Source: Aphis gossypii
Taxonomy: Eukaryota > Arthropoda > Insecta > Hemiptera > Aphididae
Direction of reading: 5' to 3'
NCBI RefSeq assembly: GCF_020184175.1
Contig: NC_065533.1
Location: 54,536,351-54,600,350, forward strand
DNA length: 64,000 nt
Below the pieces are notes generated by a model that was not told where the DNA came from, did not search any database, and saw only the letters and a program-made list of their open reading frames with translations. Position 1 is the stretch's first letter, and each line of letters opens with the position of its first letter. A program made the position numbers and the translations under genes. Positions 46,721-60,800 of this stretch are shown here, piece by piece.

Positions 46721-49700
46721 CTAGATGTTGAGATATTTGCTTTTGTTTTTAAAGTTCAAGTGGACGTTTCGCTTTCTCCTTGTAGAGAATCCATCACCAG
46801 TAGGATCTAAAATCCATGGGTAGTAATTGGGACATTCCATACAAGTGAACAGTCTGATAGTCTCTCCGGGGAGTTCTCTGGTGGTCAATGGGCAAGGATT
46901 TGATAGCGAGCAGAAGGGTTGTCCTTTGACATCACATTTGCTGTTTTCGTCTTTCCATTCTGTGAAATCTCTCATGTTATCTAATTCGGTTGGTGTTTGC
47001 ATCCATTGAATAACCTTTAAAGCAAAATACCATTATACATTAATACTTTTTACCACTGAAATTTGTGTTACAAAGCTAAATACCTATCTTATTAATGACT
47101 ATATCATTTTCTATTTTATTCGCATAAATACTTAAAAAATATCGTTTGCATTATAGTTAACCTATTGTATTTAGTGAACATTATATTACTTAAAATTATT
47201 AGATACTTATTTTCAGAATTATTATGTAGTGACTTTCTTTTTTTGTACTTATAAATACATATTAAATCTGTTTAACCATAAGATATTTTGTATAATTATT
47301 CGTTAGTTGTTGCTGTACGACAACATATACATAATACATATACATAATATACATATGTTATTACTTATTATAATAAATTATTATAGGTACAGGTATTTTT
47401 ATTTACCTAACCTACAGGTATAAATGAGTTCAAACTTACTTGCAACATGTTGACGAAGTATACGTCGTTTCTCTTCAACATTTCTTCAATGAACTTGATA
47501 AGTTCGTCTTTAAATTCTTTTTTGCTCTTAAGCCACGAAGCGTGGAAGTGTAGTCCTAACGGAGCACGGTTGGTAGAGAAATGGCGATTGAAGTTGTGTC
47601 TGAGCAAGCGTCCGAACTGTTCGCCAGTTTGGATGTTCGAACAGGAATCGACCATGTGACAACCTAATAGCATAATATATTGTACGGATTGAATTAGGTG
47701 AACAACCGTTTCATCTGTTATTTTTCTACAGAATTTAGTCACAAACCTGGCAGAGACTCGTCGAAAGTTGGGTCATCACGTCTGTCAAGCTCGTTCATGA
47801 CCATTTCCCATACTGGATGGCTTCGGCTAGGACAGTTTTGGGCGTTACCGTTACACTTGTGTGGCATTCTGAAGAACAGAGTATACGGCCAGATGGGAAC
47901 TCGGCCCAAGGAAGCGGTAATGGAAGCGTCGTATACAAAGAACTGATGTTCCATCATCTGGAACTGTTTGTTGCCACCGACTCTTAAGTATGGTGCACGG
48001 ATACCGACGATTGAACCGTCAGAGATGTTTGCGAATCTATTGGATTAGAATTTTTAAATAAATAACTGTATAGTACAATAGTGTATAGCCATGACGTGGC
48101 ATTGTTTTAAATAAATTATATTGTTAATTAGCAATCAACCATACCCTTTATATGAGTAACGTGCATAAACACATTTTTTCTTTTAATACACATTAATACT
48201 ACTGCATTAAACGAAATACTAAAGTGTACTTAATATTAAAGTAGGTTTTGTGAAATCGAATTGCTATTATTCCAGGATTGAAAAATTCGTAAAAACGACT
48301 CAAAGCGTATTAAAATATAAATATTATTGACCAATGTTTCGATTTCTTAAATTCTATACTGTAATATACTATTTTACTATTTTTTATATCGTTGAATAAA
48401 ATATTTGGATTGCAGAAATAAAAAATGTAAATAATACATTTTTACTATTAGTAATTGGTATTTCTAATTGGTTACAAGTGTTACAACGGTTTCATAATAT
48501 ACTTAACTTTAGACTTTAGTAGGTGCACTAAATATGTAAACGTGGTAAATATTAAATAATATTAAGTATACCTTTCTGTAATAAGTCTAGCTCCAGCCAT
48601 CTCGGCCAACCAATCGTCGTAAGATCCACCGGTCCAATATTTAGGATCATCTTTGTGTGTCAATGAGAACACAGCGATTTCGTGTCCTTTGCGGTGCAAT
48701 TCTTGTACGAAAGCATAGTTGGTGTACTTGTGTGATACGAAGAACGTTCCTTTGATGGAACAACCGTTGGGGTTCATTCGGTTGGGCAACGCGTTATTGA
48801 AAATCTCTTCATACAAATCCATGTTGTCGACATTTACGGCACCGTTGAATGTAATAGTAATCAACTGAGGTACCTATACATGATTATGTTAAACGTTAAT
48901 ATCCGATTTGTTATTTAACCATGTTAAATTAAATGTGTTTTTTCAATTTATAGGTTTAGAAAGTACATAATACATAATATTATAGTACCTACTTATTGTT
49001 TTATAAAAATCGATTAATAATAATTAATAACGATAAATAAATATTTTTATTTATTCAAGAAACGACGATCATCATAATTTTTTCTTTAATTTTTTTTTTG
49101 GAAAAACAGAATGTCTGTAGACTCCAATTAGTTAAAAAAAATTTATTAATATAGGTAATATTTTGTTAAAATTGTTTTAATTCTGTGTGCTAAATATTTA
49201 AATATTAATTGCCAAAAATAAAGATTGAAAAAAAAACACATTAAAATCGATTTGAGAGTTTCGTAAACAATATTATTCTTTTGTAGTTACATACCTGACT
49301 AGGTTCCAATCCACCGGGTATTCTAGTACCGTCAGCTGAGCAGAAGCAATCAGGCAGCACACATTGGTTGGGATCACAATCTGGTGCACGGTTCGGGTCA
49401 GTTTCCACGCCTAAAGTCACGAACATAAATTGTAAACGATAATCGATCACGTTACAGTTCAACAATTGCATAATTACTACAACCGATAACACTTACTGCA
49501 AGCGTTTTCATCAGACTCGTCCTTGCAATCATATCTGTCATTACAGAAAAGATCTTTGTTCATACATTCACCGTTACCACATTGTAGTTGATCCTTTGGA
49601 CATACTGGTTCGTCTGTTTTCAAATTTGGTAAAGCTTTTCTGGGTTCTGAAAAAAGTTTAGTTATAGATCTCAAATTTCAATTAAATCATTTTATATAAT

Positions 49701-52700
49701 ATTCAACGCCAATGAGCATTTTTTTTTTATTTAAGAGTTGGTTTCATCGTTTGATGCTTTGAGAAAAATTTGATTTTATAATAATTCTTTCTTATTCTAT
49801 ACTTGATTTATGCATTTGTTCTTAAGATTTTAAGCTATAATTTCATAGTAATATATTTAAAGGCGTTGAATATTATTTTAACTGTAGTAGGTAGTTATTA
49901 TTACTAGTAATTACTAAAATTTCTAATTAAGAAAAAGCGATGGATAGAACTATAATAATTAATAAGTGCAATAATATAGATAAACGAGTACGCAAGAACA
50001 TTCTATGTAAGCTAAAAGCATTTTTAAATTTTATGAAAGTATGGACAGGAGTTTTGATTGGAGTTGGTATCTAATAACTGAATATTTTACAAAAGGCGCT
50101 AACCACCACTAATCCAGCACTACAAATTTAATTTTATTAGCTACAGTAGGTATATTGTATAGTCTATAAATATAAATATGTTATTATCATACAAATAATC
50201 GGTAGTTATATTTTTACAAGGTACCTGTTGAAAAAAGTAACTAGGTATATTCTTATTCTATCCTGAACTTATAGCTGTTAATAATTCAATATTAATCTGT
50301 TTTGTAAACAGGAATACTGAAAGTAATTGAAGAATAATGTATCTACTTTTATGCAATTTACAGACCGGTTGTTGTGTTGCCATATTTTCGTGCTGTTAAT
50401 AATTATCGTTTCGAAAAATATATAATACATTCTCATGACATAAAACACCAAAGTCTAAAAACCAGAAATCGATGTACACTTTTAATTGTTTGATCAATTC
50501 GATGATTTAAGTTTGTTTTTATTTTTAAAACTCGTTTTTAATTTAATTAACTTTTTCTCTAAGCAACTAAATGGAACTGGATTTATGTGATTGCGTATCT
50601 GTCTATGTGTTACATAAAAATGTAAGTCACGTTCAAGCATGCACGAGATTCGTGATTTGATTGAATATCGTGATCTTAAGATTTTTAAAGTATATTAGTA
50701 ATTTATTATGCATATATAATATATATAACTGATACTTGTATTCATGTAAATATTTAAAGGGAAAAATGTTATTATTTTTTTATTGATAAACAATTTTTGA
50801 TATCAACATTTATTTTTTAAAAAGCAATACCTCATATTGTAAAAAAAAATTTGAACATTAAGTAATGTTTTGAATGTTTTATGTATAGTTAATTATTAAT
50901 CATGATTTAGCAATGATGATGTAGCAAGCTATAAGCCATGTTACTGTTAGTCTTATTTATAAAAACAATTGTTAGATTAATAATAATAAAGCACATGCAA
51001 AGTAAATAAATAGATATTAACCGTTTTAAAACTAAAAATAAATTTGATAAATAATAATACCTATACATACTAAAGCTACATGCATCTTCTAAAAAAAGAT
51101 AGAAAAACACGATTCCGGGATTAATTTAAAAAAGCCTACCTGTGTTTGGCGCACAGGTCTTTCAAAACTACTCAACTAATTTTCTTTGGTAAACCACATA
51201 CATTCACATAGAATAATAGATATAATAATAACATATTATGATATGTTAATTTTTTTTATTTATTTTTTTTTTTGCAATGTACAGTTCACACTCTCGTCCT
51301 TCACCTCTAAACAGTGATATCACCACTTACTGTCCAAACGGTTACAGTTGGTGACTTTACCCTTCCAATCACACGTCTGCTTATCTATGTCGAACGCCAA
51401 ACCAGACGGACAAGTGATTTGTTTTATACCAGCCTTAGTGCACCTGAAGGAAAAAATGCGTTCATGCTATTTTTATGTTAAAAAAAGACATTGTCAAGTT
51501 TAACTTAATTTCACTTTTTTTTATGACGTTCAATCGGTGATATGCTGAAAATTAATTTATTTTAGCCAAAACAAACAGATGCAATGCATGTAAGGTTCAT
51601 GTAAATAAGACACCATTAAATATAATATATTTATATATTATATAAAAACATATATTATGCCTATCGACTTTATATTATAATGGTTATGTTAGGTATTGTT
51701 AGTAAAAACAACGAACACGGGCAAAGGCGTATTTATGATATTCGAGGCAATTATAATACTATATAGTAATGTCCTTAGTATATATATAGTATGGATGTGT
51801 ATTTCGAGCTGCGCAGACTTAAGATTAGCACCAGGGCAAATTGAATTTTGTTTTATATTGGTTCAAATAACAACAGTAGTGATACGTGTATCGCTTAAAG
51901 CCCGTAGACCACATTCTCCGACCGTTCGTCGTACTTACTATCTAATTTGTCACAATTTTTCACACGAGTTTTCCAATCGCAAGTCTGACGATCAATGTCA
52001 AAAGCTAATCCTTGAGGGCATCGGACGCCTGCGAGACGGGTAATGCCGTTCTCGCCTGCTTGATCACACCTATTCAATCAGGGCATCAATCATACCAATA
52101 AAAAAAATACAAAGTTTTTGGACATGCACTGAATCGGCCTACGTGTAACGTACAGTTAATTTTAATTTGGTAAGATTTACCAAAAAAAAAAAATAAAAAA
52201 TTTCTAACAAATCTTTTGTTTGTTTTTAGTAAGTATTATACTATATAATATTTATAGTTATATAGTTATGTTTTGATAAAATAAACACGAATGTTGAAGA
52301 AAAAATAATTTGTAATAACAAAACTAAATATAAAAGTTGGTTTAAATTCGTATATCATTAAAATGTAGATGGATATAATTTATTAGGGTATTTATTATAG
52401 CTGTTGAAATTTCTAATACCTTTGCATTACTGTTTGTTTTTTATTATTATATACTATATAGATATATTAATTTTTTCTCGTAAAAATGACTTGCATTAAG
52501 TTAAAGCAAAACGTGTTTGCTGTTTAAACTAAAAGACATTTTTAAAAATCAAATAGTATATCTGTCGACGTTATTTTGAGGTTAATCGATTGTAAAAACG
52601 ACGTCATGGTAAAGTTTACGTTCACCGGGTATAGCCATAGCTATACGATGATGTAACGGGATAAATAATTATTATTCAATGTTTTCAACATTTCACATAA

Positions 52701-53655
52701 AGTTATAAGTGATTGACACATCTATTTATTACAATTTATTAGTTGATATAAATAATATTATTTATTAGACACGAGTTTGATGTATTTAAATGCATTTTAA
52801 TCACAATCTTAAATATTTACCTCACGACGTCTCTACAGTCACCTTCGATGGTTAAACGAAAGTACTCATCAGCTGGTCGGTTTTTACACAGTTCATCTAC
52901 TGATTGTTCGTCACCTTCATCAGCTTGACGTTTCTCTCTTGGCATCATAAATCCATTGCCTGCATAAAACGAAATTCAATGTTTCTATTGTACTAATTTT
53001 CAAATAAGGTATAAGATTTTATCAATTATTCTATGTCATACTATTTAAATGAAATAAAATATTAAAATTTTAATCTATCATTTATCCCTCCACTCGGAAT
53101 TCCAAGTGATCCGAGGTTTATTCGCAGTGACAACGTTATGATTTTAGTATTAAAAAGAGTGAGTTTATTGATTAAAGTGCTGAAATGTTACAAACATCTT
53201 ACTCTAATACGACTTAATAATATAACATGAGCTGTTCATAAACTTCGCAAGTTCTCGCTCTCTTAAAGTCACACAGATAACACAGTGGTGCGCGTGGCTA
53301 ATCGGATCAGTCGTCAGTATATACCTATTATTGCATTTCAGGACGAAGATCTGTGTATAGTGATTCGTATACAGACGCATAGTTGTATAAAGACATTTCT
53401 ATATAATATACTGTTTGAAGTCAAAAAGACTTATAAGAAAACAATTGATCAAGACTTAAGTCTACTGATCAAGGTTGGCCGTTGGCGTCAGTGCCAATAA
53501 CACGCGGTGAATAGATAACACATTAATAAATTCTACTATATATCATATTATATACACACCGAGTTCTGACAAATCGTCAATTATTATAATATACTTTACA
53601 ATATTATGTCGTATAATAAGTACGTGAACATTATATTATGTGTATGTATTAATAA

Positions 53656-53701
<46 letters not shown>

Positions 53702-55489
53702 TCGTGTGTGGGTGCGTTTGACATGTTATACTTTGTATTTCAGCTGTTTTATATACAAGAGTGTCATTATATTATTATTTCTCAGAACAAAACACAATAA
53801 TAATATAATAGTACAGTTCTATATGTAGAGTCTGCAGGTTGGGCTCATTGAACGTGTAGCGGCCAAGTCACGTAGTATGACCGTGGTGCCCATTGTTCAG
53901 GCGACGCGCAAGTAAAAGGCGTTGGAAATCGTTGATATTACACCGGTATAGGTATATGTGGTTCGAGTAGTGACGAAAAGAGAAAATAATCGGCCGAATC
54001 GCGCGTCATATACAAATCATACTCCCAGATAGACCCACTCAAATATGTGTATATTATCAGATATACCTGCTATAGTATATATTAAAATAAATAATATGAT
54101 ATATTATAGCTTGTGTTTGATGCATAAATAAATTAAATCGATACATTCCAACTTGGACCACTTTCTCGAACGATGAGGTGGAAAAATCTGACAGGTTTGC
54201 ACTGCAGACTCCCGTACATGTTAATCGTAAACGACGTCATAATGGAAAAATGATTTATAATTAATATCTGTACACAATTTCTCTCATATTATACGAGCCG
54301 AGCGTTCGTGTTTAATTAATTCAATGTGTTAAAAAAAAAAAATGAAATTTTAACGGGAATCTGTTTACAACATCTAGTATTTCCGAGAATTTAAGTGATC
54401 CCGGCTACTAGTTGTATAATACAAAAAAAAAAACGTAATAATCAAATACAGGAAACATGAGCAACACAATATTTTAATTCAATATAATATGGAATGTATG
54501 GAACTCAACATTTGTTTTCAGAAAACAGATAGAAATTATGAAAACAGATCGCACAAAAAACTTTTTATCAATGATGTGTATACGATAAATAATGTCCAAA
54601 TAGTTTGAATAACTCTGCAGTGCCTGTTTTCGTGTGTATTCGATAATAATATATTTGTATAAATCGTAGTTGTGCAACAAAACGATCGAGAGCAACGAAC
54701 TCTACTAGGTACTTCTATTTTACTCACGAGTTGCTTTCTTTTTAGACCACTTTATTGATATTATGTAAAATTTAAAATTTTCTTTGTTATAGGTCATCAT
54801 ATAATTATAACTATCAGACTATCTCGTGATTTTGTTCGTTGCGAATCGAAAACGATAAAAATATGTATAATATTATATTATATAAACATATGTCGTCTGA
54901 CGACTGCAACAGTTTGTTTTGCAGAATTCGCACGTTAGATTTTCTTGTACTCTATATTATGTAGATGTCAGAAAGTACTAAAAATGTGTGTCTTGTGCTC
55001 GGAAAAATGCCCTACAGAAATAACGACGACGCTGTGACCGCCGGGGAATATATGTAGAGGACAGAAATTTTTGAACGCGTTTGGAGCGTGAACCTATACT
55101 ACGTTTTTAAGTATTATATTGTATAGCTGGATTGAAATATCTATCAATCATGTTACTGCAGTGGCGAATAGTATATATATAGGTATCTCGTGAACGAAGA
55201 GGATTCTGTGATTTCGGATCGCAAAAAATCGAATATCGTACAATATCGTGTATATATTATAAAATATATAGGTAGGCAAGTATAATATTATATTATCGCT
55301 CATTATCATTTATCCTCGCTATAATATTATATTATAATATAATATAGAACCGTTGTCGTCTTATATAATACGTATTTATAACAATATATTATGTATATAT
55401 TATGTGATGCATGTTATATACTTACAGTTGTCAATGGCCTGCGACAGGCACATCAGGAGCACGACGGCCAGAGCAGCTTTTCCCGTCAT
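46721..55489 (-). CDS. CDA2: Chitin deacetylase 2 (vermiform-like), 9 coding exons plus one alternative, 569 or 563 aa
   Basis: Secreted cuticular/tracheal chitin-modifying protein. Exons on the minus strand: 55489-55426, 52959-52821, then 52069-51939 or 51443-51331, 49646-49497, 49410-49295, 48873-48572, 48036-47747, 47663-47440, 47014-46721; all phases join. Domains in the longer isoform: signal peptide (residues 1-19), type-2 chitin-binding domain (about 44-110, ELCKNRPADEYFRL...C), LDLa module (127-161, CGNGECMNKDLFC...CKDESDENAC), and NodB polysaccharide deacetylase domain (about 201-395) with RAPYLRVGGN and LGLHFHASWLKS blocks. Two NodB metal-site motifs read TFNGAVN (208-214) and FSLTH (269-273) where active deacetylases usually have TFDD and HSxTH. 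The C-terminus (ILDPTGDGFS) is followed by a basic extension of about 20 residues. The pair of alternative exons favours CDA2 over CDA1, matching the known beetle gene. Confidence 0.95.
51331..51443 (-). CDS. CDA2: CDA2 alternative exon 3a
   Basis: This 113-base exon encodes the second half of the chitin-binding domain (CTKAGIKQITCPSGLAF... ending TNCNRLD). Acceptor CTTCAG and donor GTAAGT are good. Its length has the same remainder modulo 3 as exon 3b, so either joins exons 2 and 4 in frame, but including both would shift the frame. Confidence 0.9.
51939..52069 (-). CDS. CDA2: CDA2 alternative exon 3b
   Basis: This 131-base paralogue of exon 3a (CDQAGENGITRLAGVRCPQGLAF... ending KNCDKLD) has an extra six residues after the first Cys. 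Acceptor TGAATAG and donor GTAAGT are good. The shared GLAFDID(K/R)QTCDWK core shows that the two arose by exon duplication. Confidence 0.9.
53662..53699 (+). repeat. TG dinucleotide microsatellite in CDA2 intron 1
   Basis: Nineteen uninterrupted TG repeats within the 2.5-kb first intron of CDA2. Confidence 0.97.
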
Positions 55490-55990
55490 CGCTACTGCGT
55501 GTGGGTTCGTGTAATGAGCGACGCAGACCAACACTGCCGGTGTATAGGTAGATATCCTCGGTCCCGTCACGATCCGTTCGCCGTTTCCCCTGTCTTCTCC
55601 GCGGCGGCGTCACGATATTATACCAGCGGCGCAACGTATATAAACACCGTGTAACACGATGGTAAGTACGCCTAGCTGGTGGGGAAGCAGCTCGGTGGCC
55701 GATTTTCCCGCTGACGGGGGGTCTTTTTCGCCTCCCCCGCCACAAACCGTTTGCCGCGAATGCGTTTCGCACGCCGTCTCGGGCGCGCATGCGCCGCCAG
55801 CACGCGAGCACTTTCACCGCCGCGACGCCTTGACCACCGTACGATATTAATATTATTATTATGTTGTTATTAGGTATACCATCGCGCGGAGGCGCCTGCC
55901 TCGACGTGCGGTGGGCTGCTGCTACTGTGCTGCTGTTGTTGTAGTCGTCGTCGTCGTCGCTGTTGCTGCTGCTGCTGCTTCTACGAGTGA
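55440..55990 (-). promoter_or_regulatory. GC-rich, CpG-rich promoter and 5' region of CDA2
   Basis: The only strongly GC-rich stretch in the right half of the window overlaps CDA2 exon 1 and its upstream DNA. A TATATA motif (55638-55643) lies 150 bases upstream of the start codon in a suitable place for a core promoter; it reads acceptably on either strand. A triplet repeat of GCT/GTC type lies at 55915-55980. The transcription start cannot be fixed from sequence alone. Confidence 0.5.
55915..55980 (+). repeat. Imperfect trinucleotide repeat (GCT/GTT/GTC)
   Basis: Runs of GCTGCT, GTTGTT and GTCGTCGTC units, about 66 bp, upstream of CDA2. Confidence 0.85.
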
Positions 55991-56009
55991 CGCGATATTA
56001 TACACGAAT

Positions 56010-57590
56010 ATAATACCTATATCATAACATTCATAACTACGTACATAACAAACGGCCGGCGATGGTCTGTAGTTAAAATATTATAATAATGTTATATGCG
56101 TAGGTATATATATGACGTGTGACGGGTTAACTTTTCGCGCTAGGAGCGATGTTTTCAAAGTCGGGGACTTTAACGGGTTTTTACGGATTAAAGAAAAGCA
56201 CAGTTTAAGAACGTTTGAGTACATAATAATATACTTATCAATCGATAATATACTCAAAACGTATATATATATACTTACTGTGAAACTTTAATAACAAAAC
56301 TATGTCGATACCTATACAAATCTTACTAATATTTAAATAAAAAAACATTAACACGCCTTAAAATATCCTTAAAGTATGGCTAATACAAATTCATGCTCTA
56401 ATCATCCTTATAGATTGGTATTTTTAAACGCGTTAATATATTTTATTGTCTTACACGTATCTAACTCTGTTATTTTATGGTATACTGAAAGTACCACCTA
56501 TGTTCTATAATCTTTAACGCAAGTTTATATATAGTATACTTCGAAAACTACACTTTTGTTAACTACAGGGCGAATAATTAACACAATAATATTATAGCTA
56601 ACGAAGCTACAAATTTATGACTTGGTGACTTTTTTAATATAACAAAGGTATTTAATGTTTCACATAAAGTCAGAATATTTACTTGTATATAATATAATAT
56701 TATCATTTATCAGCTACTATTGCACGTACATACTTAATATTTAATGTTTTAATTCTAAATTTTTACTTAAATTTAAAAAAATAGCTATTTTATATTTTTT
56801 AGTACCTAATAAAATTGTATCAGTAAATATTTCAAATAAAATATATTTTATAAAACAGAGCTCATATTATATAAGTATTTAACTACCAAAGGGTCCTAGT
56901 CGCATAAAATTGTCTTATATAAATCAACAGTATTCGGTATATTTAAAATTCTAAATTAAAAATAATACATTGAGTTATATAATCTCTTTAAAAAACGTAT
57001 AACACATTATTATATCCATAACTAAATAGTAATTAATAATTATAGTGCCATTCGTATGTACATTGCAAAATTTTTTAGCGATGTAATTAAACGGTTGATA
57101 AAGTTTACCTGTTCGGTATTCAAAATCCACATAACGTTTAAGCGCTTATAATACCTTTAAATAGATTCCACGTTTGTATATTAAAATAAAATAAGTATAT
57201 ATTTTTTGTTGGGAACTATAGAAGCCACATATGTTATTTATAAATATGTTATACTATAATAGGAATATATTTTGCTTGCAGTATCACAACTGAGGCAGAA
57301 ACCACGATAATATTACTTTTAATTCACTTAGATCGTTTATTGCATAAAAATAACAGCCAAATTATACAAAATTATCTTCATAAATAATTACAATACATGA
57401 TCCGTAGTGGCTGGAACCTATTCGTTTAATATATATACATATGTACGTATAAGTATATAATTTAATGAAGTAAAAATTTCTATATTATGTGAATCTGCCG
57501 CGATTGTCATATCACCCGTGTTGTCATATGAGAAGGGTCGAAGAAACGTCTTGGTTAGCACCTTTAACATTATCATGATAGCAATATTGT
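56010..57590. other. Intergenic DNA, nothing recognised
   Basis: AT-rich with TATA-type runs. No coding or mobile feature supported. Confidence 0.4.
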
Positions 57591-57830
57591 CCAGCTTCAT
57601 TAAATTCGCTTTTTTACAAGTTGTCTAGCACGCTTTTCATCCTCTTTGACAGATAAGATGACTTTTGCTACCAACTTGTAGAAAACTCAACATATGATTC
57701 TTCAGCTTCATTCAGAGTCTCAGTTCTCTCCATCATATCAATATGAAAATCTGGCACATCTTTGAGCACCTAAAGTGAGTATGTTTTTCAGCACTCATTG
57801 TTTCCGATCTCATGGTATTTGAACAAAGTA
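57590..57830 (-). pseudogene. Frameshifted protein-like relic, family unknown
   Basis: On the minus strand three overlapping frames each contain a protein-like segment: VLKDVPDFHIDMMERTETL then NEAEESYVEFSTS (about 57775-57680), VAKVILSVKEDEKRARQLVKK (about 57680-57610), and HDNVKGANQDVSSTLLI further on (about 57570-57520). They line up consecutively with small frame jumps, as expected of an intronless processed pseudogene. I do not recognise the parent protein. Confidence 0.4.
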
Positions 57831-60800
57831 TATATTTAACGATATCTAATAAGGTGCTAGATAAGTATAAGCACTAAGTAGAGTGTGCTAGTGGTGAGGG
57901 CACTGCTGAAGACATCCATAACTTGTAAGTACGTAATATATAATAAGGTATCTATTAATAATATTTATGATACTATTCAAACATAGGTACGTGAAAAATG
58001 TTGCATCACTACCACCTCAAATATGTATTATAATTTATAATTAATAAAATATAATAAGAATTAAATATATATAAGATGAATCTTCGATTTTGTTTTTGAT
58101 ATCCCGCTTTATTACATTTAATCGTAATTTACTATGATAATCATAGTAAGTTCTGTTTAGCAGCTACGTGTGTATGATAGGTTTACAGAATTTTTTGATT
58201 TACATCGTAAAGTTTGTGTGCAACGTCGGCTTATCGTGTTTACAAAATTGCTATTACTTATTCATATTCATGATAATATATAATTTCTAACTACTACCAT
58301 ACTACAGTCTTTACGTGCATAAAAACCTACTTATGTATTTAGTATATAAATTTTATATACTAAATATATATCATATATGTATAGTTTATATTATACATTG
58401 TAGTGCCCTCCAAATGTGTTACGAGTTTTTGCGACATTAAAAAAAATATATATAGATGGTACTCAAACGTGATTTGGTAAGCCAAAATGTAACCTACCTA
58501 TATTTTAGTATTGTATGACACCGATTATTATACTTTAGAATTTAGGAACGTGTACGGTATACTTACATAATATATAGGCATTAGGCATATTATTTTTTAA
58601 CCCTTTTGATATTTCTCTAATTATGTACAGTACATATGGAATAAATAAAGTAGATATAATAAATGTGAATATATATTGTACAAAGGGAATTTCGGAATGT
58701 TTTTTATCATTTAAAATGGTTTAATTCAATAATAAAGAAAAATGTTCATCAACTGTTTACTGATGTTTTTATACATAATTATCTACAACTTATTATGGTT
58801 TTTACTTTTTATTTTTTATTTTATTGTATTTTTATATATTTTTTCATCTATTGAGCTACCTACTTTATAAAAAGCAGTTGCACACTAATATAATATGTGA
58901 TGGGCGAAACCAGTAGTGTAGATTTTATAATATTGACTCTGTTAATTAATACAAACATGTGTACACCATACATGACAATAAATATATAGTGAGTTATAAC
59001 TTATAGGTAATACTGCTTCCTGGTAGACGTATGCCCTTTTATCAAGTATCGACTAATAATAATATAAACCTATAACTACTATAGTAATAAGTAATATTTA
59101 TATATATGTCTTATGTACTACCGTGAATACGAGTCATGCAGTAATAGATAAAAAAACATGTATAAATATGTAATATAGTAATATTATTATAAGATATACA
59201 CAGTATGTATTGCATACGTATATGCAGGGTGTGGTGAAGAACTGAAGTAAAGCATCCATTTAAAAATTATGAATACAATTGTTTTATAATAATTAAACTT
59301 ACATGACAATTATCAATGTATAATATAATTATAGAATATTAATAATTGTTATGGACATTAATTTATAAGGATGTGAAAATTACAAAAAAATACCATTTAA
59401 TTCTCTCAAATACCTTATAAACCAATAACTTAATATTTTATTCCGATCATCTGTAAAATTCATAGACAAAAAAGTAGTTTTAAAAGCATTGATTTATTTT
59501 TACCTTTTATGATTTTACAACATAAATGTTCAAACGTATAAATCAATGATCGAATATTTTTTACTATTTTTTAGATTAATGTAGGTAGTAGGGGTTTGTA
59601 GGCACTTGAACTCTAGGACTATATTATATAGTCATTAGTTAATGAACATTAACCCAATATACTTACAATAATTCATTTACTAACTTACATTATAAATAAA
59701 ATAATTAATAATTAAAATTAAATATTTGTTAAACATTGTTTACAAGACATTATACTTAATATACTCATGTTAATTGAACATTTTATGTCAAACGACAAAC
59801 ACGTGTTTATATTTAAATATAAAACATAATAATATACGTATATTATATACCTTACAATAATATTATTTTTACCTGTAACCCACGAGTATAATACTCAAGC
59901 TGATACAAAGTTAGTAAGGAATTAATATGACATTAAGTTAGCGATAATGTCATCGTAAGTGAAATTAATTGTTTTTAAGTATTTTAAAGTTATTTCGATG
60001 TATGCAAATTGAAAGTATAATGACTATAGAAATTATGTATAGGTTATAGGAATGTACATTTTAAAAATAAAGTAACATATTATTTACAATAATTTACAAT
60101 CTGTATTGGGTATTATTTTAAATTAATATAATTAAAATTAAAATTAATATTAAGGAAGTATTATGATTTACAATTAAAATTACCAAGATTTACCAATTGA
60201 AATACAAAAAAATAACGAGACATGAGTATACCGAGTATATATGTAATTGTAATTTCAGAGTAATTTCTTGCGTCTTGCAATTAAATGTTAAGGTTAAGAT
60301 ATGAAATCTTAACAGTTTAAAATACTTGTTAAATTTTCAGAAAAGGTTTTGAATGAGTCATGAAAATACCACTCAGCCATTCAGGGTCATTTAACTGCAC
60401 GTTGCTGTATAAGAAAAAAACAATCCTGTGAATTGTTGCAATATGCTGTAACATAGCTTTGCATGTTGTTAAGCAATTATAAAGTGCACTTTCGCATTTG
60501 GACAGCGGTTAAAGGGCGAAGGTAATATTTTTCGATAGATAGTCTTCATCAAGTACCATGTAAAAATAAATATGCGTGAACATAAATGGTGTCCAATTAA
60601 TATCGTGCGCATTGATTACCTACAGCAAAATATTAGCGAGTAAGGTTAGTTAACTTAGTTATACGTATGGATAATAGATGTACCATGGTTTAAAATAAAA
60701 GTTTTAAACGCATGTTAAAGCAAATTTAAACTTTAATTTTTAAACTATTTATATTGATTACCTACCTATATAAAATATTAATAAAACTAGAATATTTATT

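Noticed and set aside
53606..53828. Val/Cys-rich frames
   Set aside because: Translation of the TG microsatellite.
55431..55850. Long open frames on both strands at the CDA2 promoter
   Set aside because: GC-rich DNA has few stop codons by chance. The real minus-strand frame here is the short signal-peptide exon ending at 55426.
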